From Flavobacterium davisii (GTDB lineage Bacteria > Bacteroidota > Bacteroidia > Flavobacteriales > Flavobacteriaceae), in assembly GCF_019565505.1 (NCBI RefSeq), contig NZ_CP067378.1, positions 2,604,001 through 2,668,000 on the forward strand: a stretch of 64,000 nt of DNA, in the 5' to 3' direction. The notes under the pieces were generated by a model, which ran no database searches, was not told where the DNA came from, and saw only the letters and a program-made list of their open reading frames with translations. This document shows, piece by piece, positions 21,010 to 31,456 of this stretch (positions are counted from its first letter, which is position 1; every line of letters begins with the position of its first letter). The position numbers and the translations under genes were made by a program.

Positions 21010-21203
21010 ATTCCGCATTAGACTTCGTTTTGAAACAAAATTTTTCAATAAATTCAAGTGCTCACGGAAAATTTTAGAAGAAGAAATAGTGAACTATTTT
21101 GATGATTAAAATTTGAGTACGTGCTTGAATTTGAAGAAAAATAAAATGGAATAGATTTACTTCGTCTATTCGCTACGCTCGGGTCTAATGCGTAATCTGG
21201 GTT
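21010..21203 (+). repeat. Dispersed inverted-end repeat, copy B (interrupted)
   Basis: The sequence resumes with ATTCCGCATTAGACTTCG and ends TCTAATGCG, TAATCTGGGTT. It is colinear with copy A across the middle (AAACAAAATTTTT, CTCACGGAAAATTTTAGAAG). Its outermost left bases lie at 19435-19445, on the other side of the IS110 element. Confidence 0.8.
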
Positions 21204-21475
21204 AAAATAAAATATAGGGTCGCTGGGTTTAATATTTTGAAAATAAGCATGCTTTTTATTTGTAAACCAAAAGACTCTATAAATAAAGTAGTAAAAAGAA
21301 TAAAATAAATTTTTTAAACAACATTCTGTTAAAACGGAAGAGGTCTTTCAAAGAGGAAATCCGTGTTGTTGGTTTTTAAAAAAGTGTTAAATTTTAGAGG
21401 AAGAGCCATTTTTATTGTGTAACTTGCGAAACGAATAAAAAAGGGTAAGACCTTCTATACATTTAAATTTAAATA
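21204..21475. other. Intergenic region before the NlpC/P60 gene
   Basis: There are about 270 AT-rich bases without a convincing ORF, terminator or consensus promoter. I see nothing specific in it. Confidence 0.4.
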
Positions 21476-22806
21476 ATGAATTTTCAAAAAAAAATTATAT
21501 ATACTTTTTTATGTCTATCAGTTAGTGTTTTCGGGCAAGAAAAAATCAAACACAAAGTGGTAAGTGGTGAGTCAGTTTATAGTATTGCACAAAAATACAA
21601 TGTAAAACAAAGTGCAATTATAGAACTAAATCCCAAAGCAAAAAAAACATTACAACTAAATATGCTTTTAGAAATCCCTATTTCTAGAGTTAAGGACAAA
21701 GACTCCCAAGTTGAAATAGTAGAACATGAAGTGTTAACCAAAGAAACGTTATACAGTCTTTCAAAAAAGTACAAAACAACTATAGAAAAAATAAAGGAAA
21801 TTAATCCTAGCATAGAATCGCAAGGCTTAAAAATAGGAGAACATATAAAAATACCAACAGAAAAAGAAAATTGGGCAAATTTAACAGAAGAAAAGCCTAA
21901 AAAAAATAAAAAAAGGAAGAAGGAAGAAACCACGATGATGCAAGAACAAGCGGCTGCACCTTCTGAATTAAATAATAATAGGATAGAAGTCATACATGAA
22001 GTACAAGTAAAAGAAACAAAATACGGTATTTCAAAAAAATATGGAATGACTATTACCGAATTAGAAACCTTAAATCCTCATATAAAAAATAGTCTAGCAA
22101 TAGGAGATAAATTGCTCATAAAAACAAAATCAATACCTGAAAATGTTGCGATATCTGTAGAACCAAAATCTCAAAATGCAATAAAAGATGCAGTAACAAC
22201 TAAAGAAAAAGAAATTCAAAAAGGAGAAAAAGAAGTAGAAGTAGCCAAACAAGTAGAAAAAATAATGCCTACTTCACCTAAAAAGGGCAAATCAAAATTG
22301 TAGAAATTAAGCCTCAAATAGAAGAAGAAAATACAGATGAGTTAATTATTGAATCAGAAGCTGTACAACCAGAAATGCCAATTACAGTAGTAGCTCCTTT
22401 ATCAGAAGAAAACATGTCCAAAGCAGAGTTTTTAATAACTAAAGCATCCGAAAATATAGGGGCGCGTTATCGTAGTGGTTCTACAGGTAATGGAGGGTTT
22501 GATTGTTCTGGTTTAATGTTTGCTACATTTAAAAATATAGAAATGACTTTACCTCGCTCATCAAGAGAAATGGCTCAAAGAGCAGGAGTACGTATTGATA
22601 GAGATCAAGCACAAAAAGGCGATTTAATCTTTTTTGCTACACGGGGTAGAGGAGTAGGCCATGTAGGAATGGTTACAGACGTTATAGAAGATGAAATTAA
22701 ATTCATTCATTCGTCAACGAGTCAAGGAGTTATTATATCATCTACTAAAGAACCTTATTACGCTAAGAGATTTGTACAAATTAATCGCGTTTTATTAGAT
22801 GAATAA
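21476..22806 (+). CDS. LysM and NlpC/P60 peptidoglycan endopeptidase (frameshifted)
   Basis: Exported cell-wall hydrolase of about 443 residues. A signal peptide (KIIYTFLCLSVSVFGQ) precedes three LysM peptidoglycan-binding modules at about residues 24-65 (HKVVSGESVYSIAQKYNV), 80-125 (HEVLTKETLYSLSKKYK) and 175-215 (HEVQVKETKYGISKKYGMT). A charged linker follows. The C-terminal NlpC/P60 domain has its catalytic Cys in GGFDCSGLMF and His in GVGHVGMVTD. It probably cuts stem peptides in peptidoglycan. An A is missing at 22280-22284; repair gives KGQIKIVEIKPQ and joins the halves. Confidence 0.87.
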
Positions 22807-23055
22807 GAAAGAAAAATAAAACTTTCAGAATCTACAAATTAATTTCAAAAATATTTTATTATGCTACTTTCATAAAGATAGCACGGTATTTCTTATTATA
22901 TTATAAAACCATTTTTGAGCCGTATTTTCTTATAAAATCCTCATCATTCAAATCAAATTTATTGATAGAACCATCTAATATTTTTTATTGAAATAGATAA
23001 GGAATTATAAAGTTTAAAATTAAATTAGTTAATCATAATTTTTTAAATAAATAAA

Positions 23056-24201
23056 ATGAACTACATGAGAATAATTGTACTATTTTTTATAAGCCTTAAT
23101 TGTTTAAATGCTCTAAATGCTCAAAATTTAAAGATTGATAATACGCTAACCAAATTAGAAAAATTCGTTAAAAAACACAAAGTAAAATCGGTTAAAAAGG
23201 AATCGTTAGTTTTCCTAACAGATGCTCTTTCATTGAGCAAAGATATTTATTTAGAAAATAACGACAATAGTACCCCTAAATTTACAAATTGGATAGGAGA
23301 AAATCGTAAAGTAGCAGGTGATAATCCTTCTACAAATTATTATTCAGCATTTATTACAAGTAAAAATAATTATGTAATAAAAGGAAATTTAGGAAAAGCA
23401 ATTTATATAGGTGTACAAGTATACAAGAAAGAAGAAGGGTATAATTTACTAGCAGAAAGTATTTCCTCAGAAGCAATGGAAATTAATGCTAACGGTGATT
23501 ACGAAATTAATCTATCCCCAGAGAATATCCAAGGGCAAAAAAATTGGCTAAAAATAAATGATGAAGACTATATAATAATCCTAAGAGAATATTATGCTGA
23601 TTATACCAAAAGGCTGAAAGATACAAAAATGCCCCCTGTTATAGAAAGACAGCTATCTAATTCATCTAAAGAAATAGTAAATAAAAATACGAACATTAAT
23701 ACGAATAAATCATTTGCTGAATTTTTTACAGGTTTAGTTGAAAATTCAATAGATTTAACAAATTCATTAAGTATAGCTCCTAACAAATCCAAACAAGAAG
23801 TAAGATTAAATCCTAAAAATTCTAACGCATTATTTCCTTCAAAAGATATTTTCTATGAAGGTGTTTATGTAAAACTAAAGGAGGATGAAGCACTAGAAAT
23901 TACAGTTGAAAAACAACCCCTAGCAGATTACTTCTCTTGGACGTTTTATTCCCCTCTTTATACTACTCCAGATTATAACTTATATAAAGTACAATTAGTA
24001 AAAGAAGAACTCTTACCAGATTCCAATAATAATTACAAATTTTATGTTACAAGAAAAAAGTTAAATATTGTTAATTCTATTCAAATGGGACAATATGATA
24101 CAGGTATATTAAGTTTTAGATTTTTAAAAAACAAAAAAGACTATAAAATAGATAGTTTAGATTATGAAATTAAATTAATCAAATTAAAAGACATCAAATG
24201 A
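23056..24201 (+). CDS. Exported DUF1214-like protein
   Basis: Protein of 381 residues with a signal peptide (RIIVLFFISLNCLNALNAQ). The segment DNPSTNYYSAFITSKNNYVIKGN...AIYIGVQVY at about 95-130 resembles the NPDT..Y..I....Y.I.G......G.QVY pattern of DUF1214 proteins, whose biochemical role is not established. The C-terminal half (about 270-380) looks beta-rich, with WTFYSPLYTTPDYNLYKVQL. Its stop overlaps the next ATG (ATGA at 24198-24201), so the two genes are translationally coupled, and the product may work with that membrane acyltransferase. Confidence 0.55.
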   Translation: MNYMRIIVLFFISLNCLNALNAQNLKIDNTLTKLEKFVKKHKVKSVKKESLVFLTDALSLSKDIYLENNDNSTPKFTNWIGENRKVAGDNPSTNYYSAFITSKNNYVIKGNLGKAIYIGVQVYKKEEGYNLLAESISSEAMEINANGDYEINLSPENIQGQKNWLKINDEDYIIILREYYADYTKRLKDTKMPPVIERQLSNSSKEIVNKNTNINTNKSFAEFFTGLVENSIDLTNSLSIAPNKSKQEVRLNPKNSNALFPSKDIFYEGVYVKLKEDEALEITVEKQPLADYFSWTFYSPLYTTPDYNLYKVQLVKEELLPDSNNNYKFYVTRKKLNIVNSIQMGQYDTGILSFRFLKNKKDYKIDSLDYEIKLIKLKDIK

Positions 24202-25253
24202 AAAGATTAAAATTTATTGATTTAGCCAAAGCACTAGCAGCAGTATTTATGGTTTGTGTGCATGTTCTTAATACACATACTTTATCAGCAATAGAAAAAG
24301 ATACCTATTTCGGAAAAATAATTACCCTATTAGGCGAATCTCCAGCAGCTCCCGTTTTTATGTTTAGTATGGGGCTTTCTTTTTCCTATTCGAGAAATTT
24401 TGATTTTATGTCAAGATTAAAAAGAAGTGGGTCTATTTTTTTGAAAGGATATAAACTTAATTTTTTTAGATTATTAATCCCAGCTATTTTTTTTGGAATT
24501 GTTTCTCTATTCGTAAAAACAGAAACGGTTGAGGGGATTTCAAAAGAAGGAGACATGGTTCAAACCATATTAAATAACTTTTTAGTTATTGATATACTAC
24601 AATTTGCAGGATTATCCTATTTAATTATGACTTTATTAAGTAGATATAAAGTGCCTGTAAAATATATAGCAATTCTAATACTGCTTATAGGAAGTTGTTC
24701 AACTTATCTATGGGGTATTCAGACAGGTAACCTGTTTATAGATAGAATATTCGATTTATTTTGGGGCGATAAAGGCGATGCTGTATCATTCCCTCTATTT
24801 CCATGGTTAGTTTATCCTTTAACAGGATATGTAATGGGACACTATTTCTTGTACAAAGAAGATAAAGAAGTTTTAATAAAAAGTTTTTATTTGGGAGTTG
24901 TTCTTTTTATAACGGGAGGAATAATGAGCTATATAAACCCAAAATATCATTTAGGCGATTATTGGCATACCAGAATAGGTGGAATCCTATTATATATCGG
25001 ATTTGTGCTTATATGGATGAAAGTTTGTGATATTTTAATTCAATATGTTTCTGAAAAAAATATCAACCTATAGCTTTTTAAGTAAAAATTTGACTAATTT
25101 TTATGCTGTCCAATGGATTGTAATAGTAGGATTAATCCCTTTTTAGGACAAAAAGAATGTAATTTATATCAGTCTATTTTGCTTATGATTGTAGTTTTTC
25201 TTGCTTCCTATTGGATAACTATGATAATGGAAAGAAAGAAAATAAATTTTTAA
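24198..25253 (+). CDS. Multi-pass membrane acyltransferase (Acyl_transf_3/DUF1624-like; frameshifted)
   Basis: Integral membrane protein of about 351 residues. The N-terminus KFIDLAKALAAVFMVCVHVLN with its His at about 22, followed by PAAPVFMFSMGLSFSYSRN, resembles acyltransferase-3 and DUF1624/HGSNAT-like families that transfer acyl groups across the membrane. About eight to ten hydrophobic helices are visible. One extra A in 25054-25060 and one missing T in 25140-25144 truncate the apparent frame. Repaired, it continues through STYSFLSKNLTNFYAVQW and a last helix to TAA at 25251-25253. Substrate is unknown; coupling to the upstream gene suggests a shared task. Confidence 0.62.
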
Positions 25254-25272
25254 TGCGTAATCAAGGTTAAAA
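25250..25272 (+). repeat. Solo end of the dispersed repeat
   Basis: TTAATGCGTAATC followed by AAGGTTAAAA matches the right end of copy B (CTAATGCGTAATC, TGGGTTAAAA) and overlaps the stop codon of the acyltransferase. No internal repeat sequence is attached. Confidence 0.45.
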
Positions 25273-25276
25273 CCTA

Positions 25277-25322
25277 CAAAAAAGGCATTTATACTTCATT
25301 CTAAAAATGTTGTATAAATGCC
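25277..25322 (-). terminator. Terminator of the minus-strand acetyltransferase
   Basis: GGCATTTATAC and GTATAAATGCC form an 11-bp stem. On the minus strand it is followed by a run of seven Ts, 22 bases after the GNAT stop. Confidence 0.85.
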
Positions 25323-25344
25323 ATAATTTTATTTGAAAAAATAA

Positions 25345-25878
25345 TTATAGAATATTTTTAAGCCAAATAGATTTTTCAATTACATATTGAAATTTCAAAA
25401 CGTCAGGTTGATTGTCATAAAATACAGAAAATTCCTTGTTCTTTATACCGCCAATTTTTTCAATTGCTTTTTGAGAACGGATGTTGAGTGCGCCAACCGT
25501 AAAATACACTTTATCTAAATATTCAAAAGCATAATCTAGCATTAATTTCTTTATTTGAGAATTATATAGAGATCCCCAATAATCTCTACTCAAAAAAGTA
25601 TAGCCTATTAATATACTTTTATCCTCTAGGTCAAGATCATAATATCGTGAGCTACCTATTATTATATTTTGTTTTTTATCAATAATCTTAAAAGCTCCCT
25701 TTGAATCAATAGCTTCTTCGAAAAATATTTTGAACGCGTCTATTTGGTAACGATCTTTTTTAGGGTGTTGTTCCCAAATTAGAGGATCTGATGCTACATG
25801 ATATAATGCGCCAAGGTCTTCTTCTTCTAGAGGAACTAATAAAATATTTTCATTTTCTAATTGTGGTTGCAAATTCAT
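25345..25878 (-). CDS. GNAT acetyltransferase (RimJ/RimL-like)
   Basis: N-acetyltransferase of 177 residues: ENILLVPLEEEDLGALYHVASDP opening, acetyl-CoA-binding strand-loop region GYTFLSRDYWGSLYNSQIKKLMLDYAFEYL, then VGALNIRSQKAIEKIGG. This pattern is typical of RimJ/RimL-type enzymes that acetylate protein N-termini or small amines; the substrate is unknown. It starts three bases after the esterase stop, so the two form an operon closed by the terminator at 25277-25322. Confidence 0.82.
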   Translation of the reverse strand: MNLQPQLENENILLVPLEEEDLGALYHVASDPLIWEQHPKKDRYQIDAFKIFFEEAIDSKGAFKIIDKKQNIIIGSSRYYDLDLEDKSILIGYTFLSRDYWGSLYNSQIKKLMLDYAFEYLDKVYFTVGALNIRSQKAIEKIGGIKNKEFSVFYDNQPDVLKFQYVIEKSIWLKNIL

Positions 25879-25880
25879 TA

Positions 25881-26733
25881 TTAATTGTCTTTTTTAGGAT
25901 GCAAAAGTTTAAAAGCATTAAATACAGCAGGGTGTGTTACTGTTGCATGATCTTCTTCTGGTAAATAATCAAAAACAACTTTTACTGTTTTCGATTTACC
26001 ATATTTTATTTTATCAAAAAGTAAATTAGCATCTACTTCCATTACGTGATTATCAAATATAGGACTCAGTCCCTCTTTGCCAACTCCTATATAAATTGAT
26101 TTGTTTTGTTGGAAACTTTCGTTTAATATATCAGGATTTAATTTTAAAAGAGCTCCATCATTCCACCATAAACTAGGACTAATAATAATATATTTATCAA
26201 ATAAATGAGGCTTTTTAAATAAGATTTCAGTGGCTAAAAGACCTCCCAATGATTGTCCAATAATGGTTTTTTCATTAGATATTTTATAGTTTTTATTTAG
26301 GTAAGGTTGTAACTCATTTTCTATAAAAGCTATAAATTTATCAGAACCGCCTGAAGTAGGATAACGATCTCGTATGATTTGTTGATTAGGAGTTGATGTA
26401 AAATCTCTTTTTCGATCTTTATTAGCAATCCCTACTACAATAGACTTAGGAATTCTCTCAATCCAAGGAAATGTAAAGTATTGTACTAGACCTGTTATGT
26501 GAATAAAATCTTCTTCGGCACTCCCATCCAAAACATAAATTACAGGATAATGCTCTTGGTCGTTATAACCTTGTGGTAGGTAAATGTTAAGCGTTCTTTT
26601 TTCATTTAAAATAGTAGACGTAATTTCATCAACGATGCCTAAATTAAATGATTTAGTGGTTTTCGTTAAATTGTTTTGTTGAGCTAGAGCCATTAAGGCG
26701 TAGAAAAAAAGCTCAGGAAAAAAATTTTTTCAT
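25881..26733 (-). CDS. Exported esterase of the Fes/IroE type (frameshifted signal peptide)
   Basis: Alpha/beta-hydrolase of about 283 residues of the putative-esterase family. Nucleophile elbow IGQSLGGLLATE, preceding YPVIYVLDGSAEEDF, oxyanion-side GIANKDRKRDFT, and C-terminal EEDHATVTHPAVF with the catalytic-type His. The obvious frame begins at 26693, but an ATG at 26733 with one extra T in the following T-run gives MKKFFPELFFYALMALAQQN, a good signal peptide, so I extend the gene. Related enzymes hydrolyse siderophore esters or small acyl esters; no siderophore genes are seen here. Confidence 0.75.
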
Positions 26734-26805
26734 TTTCTATTTTTTGATTGATTAGATTTTCAAATTTAAAAAAAAATAAAATCATAATAATCAGCCAAAT
26801 GGCAT

Positions 26806-26834
26806 TAAAAAAGCCGTTTCTTTGGAAACGGCTT
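26806..26834 (-). terminator. Terminator of the GAPDH gene
   Basis: AAGCCGTTTC and GAAACGGCTT form a perfect 10-bp stem. On the minus strand a T-run follows, about 30 bases after the gap stop codon. Confidence 0.9.
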
Positions 26835-26863
26835 ATATGTACTTTGGTTTGTTTGTTTATCTA

Positions 26864-28308
26864 TTAATAGTAAGTGTAACGTCTTACTTTAGCAATATAT
26901 TTTGCTAAACGGATTACTTGGTGACTATAGCCATACTCGTTGTCATACCATACATACATTACTACGTTTTTACCATCAGATGAAACAATAGTAGCGTTAC
27001 TATCAAAAATAGAAGGAGCAGATGTACCTACAATATCAGAAGAAACAAGTTCATTGTTTAACTCATATTTTATTTGTTCTACTAACTTACCTTCTAATGC
27101 GTATTTTTTCATAATACCGTTTAACTCTTCACGGTTTGTAGTTTTTTCTACTTCAAGGTTTAGTACAACCAATGATCCATTTGGAACTGGTACACGAATT
27201 GCGTTTGAAGTTAATTTTCCAGCTAAACTAGGTAATGCTTTTGCAACAGCGCTTCCAGCGCCTGTTTCTGTAATTACCATGTTTAGTGCAGCAGAACGAC
27301 CACGACGGTATTTTTTGTGCATGTTGTCTACTAAGTTTTGGTCGTTAGTGTAAGCGTGGATTGTTTCTATATGTCCCTTTACAACTCCTAATGTTTCCTC
27401 AATAGCAGCTAATACAGGCGTAATAGCGTTAGTTGTACAAGAAGCTGCTGACCAAATTTTAACGTCATCTGGGTTGTATGCTTCATGGTTTACTCCATGT
27501 ACTATATTAGGAACGCCTTTTCCGGAGCTGTTAATAGTACTTTTTCAACGCCTATTGATGTTAAATGACGACTTAAAGCTTCCTCCGTTGTAAAGGCACC
27601 TGTGTTATCAATTACTAAGGCATCTTGAATACCATACTTTGTATAATCTATTTCTTCTGGAGAATTAGCGGTAATGATGTGTACTGGAGCGCCATTAATG
27701 ATTAGAGTACCATTTTCAGCATCTGCTTCTACAGAACCTTGAAAATCACCATGTACAGAATCATAACGTAATAAAGAAGCACGTTTTTCTAGTAAAACAG
27801 CATCGTTCTTGTCACGAGTTACAATGGCACGTAAACGCAATTGTTGTCCTTTTCCAATTTTTGAAGAAAGTTCGCGTGCTAATAAACGACCAATACGTCC
27901 AAATCCATAAAGGACAACATCTTTGGGTTTAATTTCGTCAGAAGCTTTAGCCTCTTTTAACTTGTCTACCACAAAGCTTGTAGCATCATTGTACTTATTG
28001 TCTTCTAAGTGAAACTCGTAAGTTAATTTGCCAATATCCAAACGTGAAGGAGGTAAATCTAATGCGTGAATAGCTCTTAAGATTTCTACTGAGTCAAAAA
28101 TATTAATGGGTTTTTGAACGAACTCTCCCGCATAATCATGTAAATTCATGATTTCGCTTACATTACGATCCAATAATTGGTTTCTAAATAAAACCATTTC
28201 GATTGATTTGTCATACCATAAATCGCTCACGATTTTGATAAATTCAACCGCTGCTTTTCTTCTGTCAGCCTGAAATGCTAACTCTTTTTCATAAGTTGTA
28301 TTGCTCAT
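26864..28308 (-). CDS. gap: Glyceraldehyde-3-phosphate dehydrogenase, long form (frameshifted)
   Basis: GAPDH of about 481 residues, the long Bacteroidota form with an N-terminal extension of about 125 residues before the Rossmann motif VVLYGFGRIGRLLARE. The catalytic Cys is in SAASCTTNAITP; the substrate-binding regions RRGRSAALNMVITETGA and WYDNEYGYSHQV are intact. One G is missing near 27521-27525, where TAPGKG is expected and TAPEK is read (CCGGGA read as CCGGA); repair joins both halves. It acts in glycolysis/gluconeogenesis. It is monocistronic with its own terminator. Confidence 0.93.
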
Positions 28309-28383
28309 TTCTTTTTATAAAAATTAGACCATGCAAAAGTATTTATTTAAAATCTTTTGCTAAACTTTTTTTTGAATTTTTTA

Positions 28384-28412
28384 ATAAAAAAACCAACGTT
28401 TTAACGCTGGTT
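28384..28412 (-). terminator. Terminator of the htrA-like gene
   Basis: On the minus strand CCAGCG pairs with CGTTGG (one G-T pair) within AACCAGCG and CGTTGGTT, followed by seven Ts, about 26 bases after the repaired stop. Confidence 0.7.
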
Positions 28413-28437
28413 TTCAATAGTTAATAGAAAAGTATAT

Positions 28438-29822
28438 TTACAAAAGGAAACGTAACAGTTCTCCTGTATTGGTTAACATTTCAATCTGAGTTTTTGAGAT
28501 TCACTCTTTTTAGCGATTACTCGTGTAACGGTTTCTATATCAGTAGCCTTAACGTTATCTACTTTTAATATAATTCCTCCTTTAAGCTGTTCCGCATAAT
28601 CCCCTAATTCTTCATTTGAAACTTCCTTTATCTTTACGCCATAACTTAAGCGAAAACGTTTTTTATCGTTGGCATCTAAATCTTCTAGTTCTAAACCTTT
28701 TAGGTCATAATTTATGAGTTCCTTTTTGATTAATTTTACTATGCTGGTCATTAGTTTTCCCTCTCTTATAAAACCTACTTTGACTTCTTCATTAGGACGT
28801 TTTGTATTGATATAGGCTGTTAAATCAGCAAAAGAGTTAATAGTTTTGTTATCTAACTGCTTAATTACATCACCTGATTTGATACCTGCTTTTTCAGCAC
28901 CCGTTCCTTTTGAAACTTTAGCTACATATACCCCTGCTGTTTCTTTAGTCCCTATTTCTTTAGCTCCTATAGCATTAAGTTCTCTTCCCTCAATACCCAA
29001 AACAGCTCTTTGTACATTGCCATATTCCATTAAATCCTCTACGATTTTACGAGCTAAGTTTGAAGGTACAGCAAAAGAATATCCAGTATAACTTCCAGTA
29101 GGAGATGAAATCATAGTGTTGATGCCAACCAGTTCGCCTCTCGTATTTACTAATGCGCCTCCACTATTGCCGGGATTTACAGCCGCATCGGTTTGAATAA
29201 AGGATTGGATACCTTGGTTACTTAAGTCACGGGCTTTAGCAGATACAATACCAGCCGTAACCGTAGACGTTAGGTTATAAGGATTACCAACAGCTAAAAC
29301 CCATTCGCCCACTTTTATCTGTTCTGAATTGCCAAAAGTAGCAGCAGGTAAATCGCTCTCTGCTTCGATTTTTAGCAAAGCAATATCCATTTTACTATCG
29401 GTACCAACTAATTTTGCTTTGTATGTTTTATTGTTGTTTAAGGTCACTTCTAGTTCTGTTGCATTTTGAATTACGTGGTTGTTTGTTATAATGTATCCGT
29501 CTTTACTAATGATTACACCAGAACCTGTGCCAACCTGAGTTTGTTGTTGTCCACCTTTGTGTCCATAAAAAAACTCCATAAAAGGATCCGAGGGTAAATT
29601 ATAAACCGTTTTGTTCTTTACGTGTACAACGGTATGTACAGCTCTTTCGGCGGCTGATGTAAAATCTATATTTTCAGCCCCCATGCTTACCGCACGTGTA
29701 TAATCAGGAGCAATAGATAAGGAAGAACTCATAGAATTGTTTTCAAAAAACAACTTGTAGCCTCCTAATGTAGTTGCTCCACTTAGTACTGAAATTAAAA
29801 ATAAACTACTTAATTTTTTCAT
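28438..29822 (-). CDS. degQ: HtrA/DegQ-type periplasmic serine protease (frameshifted at 3' end)
   Basis: Periplasmic protease/chaperone of about 461 residues. N-terminal signal/anchor (KKLSSLFLISVLSGATTLGGYKLF), trypsin-like domain with the triad in ITNNHVIQNA (His), DIALLKIE (Asp) and NPGNSGGALV (Ser), then two PDZ domains (GVYVAKVSKGTGAEKAGIKSGDVIKQL and a second ending in a KGGIILKVDNVKATD region). A missing A at 28478-28482 truncates the read frame at LRLKC; repair gives LRLKMLTNTGELLRFLL and a stop at 28438. It degrades or refolds damaged envelope proteins. It is transcribed away from dapF. Confidence 0.9.
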
Positions 29823-30033
29823 GACATCTTCTTTATTCTTGTTTTTATTTAAATGTAAAAATATAATTTTCTTATTCTGATTTTTTAGCTTTAACGCCTG
29901 TTTAACAATCTTTAACTTCCTATTAATATTTTGTATCTTTGGTAGCTTTATAAAGGATTCTGATATTTGTTATGTTAAGAGTAATCCGCTGATTTTTATA
30001 TAATCTATGTCTGTTATAAATTAATATTAATAC

Positions 30034-30825
30034 ATGAAACTTACATTTTATAAATACCAAGGAACAGGAAATGATTTCGTTATCTTGGATAATCGTGATT
30101 TAATTTTTCCCAAAAATAATACCAAACTTATTAAATTTATTTGTGATAGACGTTTTGGAGTAGGAGCTGACGGATTAATGTTGTTAGAAAATGACAATTC
30201 GACAGATTTTAAAATGGTTTATTATAATGCAGATGGAAATGAAAGTTCAATGTGTGGTAATGGTGGTAGATGTCTTGTTGCATTTGCTCGAAAAATGGAG
30301 ATAATTCAAGAAACCACCACTTTTATTGCAGTAGATGGGATACATCATGCAAAAATTACAAATGAAAATCTTGTTTCACTTCAAATGATAGATGTACAAT
30401 CAATACAAGTACAATCTGGGTATGTTTTTTTAAATACGGGTTCTCCACATCATGTACAAGAAGTACAAGAATTAAAAGAATTAGATGTTAAAAAGGAAGG
30501 GGCAAAAATTCGTTATAGCGACTTGTATGGAAAGGAAGGGAGTAATGTTAATTTTGTAATTCAAAAAGGAGAAAATGATTTTGCTATTAGGACGTATGAA
30601 CGAGGAGTAGAAGATGAAACCCTGTCTTGCGGTACAGGAGCAACGGCGGTAGCATTAGCAATGTTTCATTTAGGTAAAGCGACTTCAAATAGAATAGGAA
30701 TTGAAGTTCAAGGAGGGCAATTACAAATCACATTTGAAAAAGATATAAATAAATATAAAAATATACATTTGATTGGTCCAGCCCAATTCGTTTTTAAAGG
30801 AGAAATTGATTTTGATGAAGAGTAA
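30034..30825 (+). CDS. dapF: Diaminopimelate epimerase
   Basis: Enzyme of 263 residues converting LL- to meso-diaminopimelate for lysine and peptidoglycan. Starts MKLTFYKYQGTGNDFVILDNR. Both catalytic cysteines are present, in SSMCGNGGRC at about residue 73 and in TLSCGTGATAVALAM at about 210. A TATCTTTG element at 29934-29941 about 90 bases upstream fits a Bacteroidota -7 box, but no TTG lies at the expected distance. Acetyltransferase and mltG genes follow in the same direction. Confidence 0.95.
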   Translation: MKLTFYKYQGTGNDFVILDNRDLIFPKNNTKLIKFICDRRFGVGADGLMLLENDNSTDFKMVYYNADGNESSMCGNGGRCLVAFARKMEIIQETTTFIAVDGIHHAKITNENLVSLQMIDVQSIQVQSGYVFLNTGSPHHVQEVQELKELDVKKEGAKIRYSDLYGKEGSNVNFVIQKGENDFAIRTYERGVEDETLSCGTGATAVALAMFHLGKATSNRIGIEVQGGQLQITFEKDINKYKNIHLIGPAQFVFKGEIDFDEE

Positions 30826-30910
30826 CTTAAATACATTGGCTTGTTTGTATTGCTAAATACTATTATAGTAGTTAAATTGTATAGGATTTTGTAATTGAAA
30901 AGAAAGGTTT

Positions 30911-31444
30911 ATGAATACATTAAAAGGGGAAAATATTTTTTTACGAGCACTCGAACCAGAAGATCTATCATTTATTTATAAAATAGAAAATACTGAATCC
31001 ATTTGGGAAGTTAGTAACACACAAACTCCATATTCTCGTTTTTTGATTAAACAATATCTAGAAAATGCCCATCAAGACATTTATCAAGCAAAACAATTAC
31101 GTATGGTAATATGTAAGTTAGGAACATATAAACCTGTTGGTTTAATAGATTTGTTTGATTACGATCCTAAAAATCATAGAGCAGGAATAGGCGTAGTAAT
31201 AGAAAATATAGAGAATAGAAATAAAAGGGTAGGTAGTGAAGCACTAGAGCTCTTAATTAAATATTCATTTTTTCATTTACAATTGCATCAATTGTATGCA
31301 AATATTGGTTGTTCTAATGAAGCTAGTTTAAAGCTTTTTACTAATTTTGGATTCCAAAAAATAGGAGTTAAAAAAGATTGGGTTTTTCAAAACGGAAGCT
31401 ATCATGACGAACTCCTTTTTCAGTTAATCAATCCAAATTATTAA
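30911..31444 (+). CDS. GNAT acetyltransferase
   Basis: N-acetyltransferase of 177 residues: KGENIFLRALEPEDLSFIYKIENTESIWEVS opening, GIGVVIENIENRNKRVGSEALELLIKYSF acetyl-CoA site, and ANIGCSNEASLKLFTNFGFQKIG. RimJ/RimL or spermidine-acetyltransferase-like; the acceptor is unknown. It lies between dapF and mltG, 12 bases before the latter's TTG start, and is probably in one transcript with them. Confidence 0.85.
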   Translation: MNTLKGENIFLRALEPEDLSFIYKIENTESIWEVSNTQTPYSRFLIKQYLENAHQDIYQAKQLRMVICKLGTYKPVGLIDLFDYDPKNHRAGIGVVIENIENRNKRVGSEALELLIKYSFFHLQLHQLYANIGCSNEASLKLFTNFGFQKIGVKKDWVFQNGSYHDELLFQLINPNY

Positions 31445-31456
31445 AATCGAATTATT

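Larger units (their letters stand above)
19446..21012 (+). mobile_element. IS110-family insertion sequence inserted in a dispersed repeat
   Basis: The element is about 1,567 bp. Its limits are inferred because removing it rejoins CCCAGATT with CCGCATTAG, recreating the intact end seen in other copies of the repeat. It has a 225-base non-coding left end, one transposase gene, and a very short right end (18 bases after the stop). It has no terminal inverted repeats, and only ATT is shared at the two junctions. These are hallmarks of the IS110 family, which recombines without long target duplications. Confidence 0.75.
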
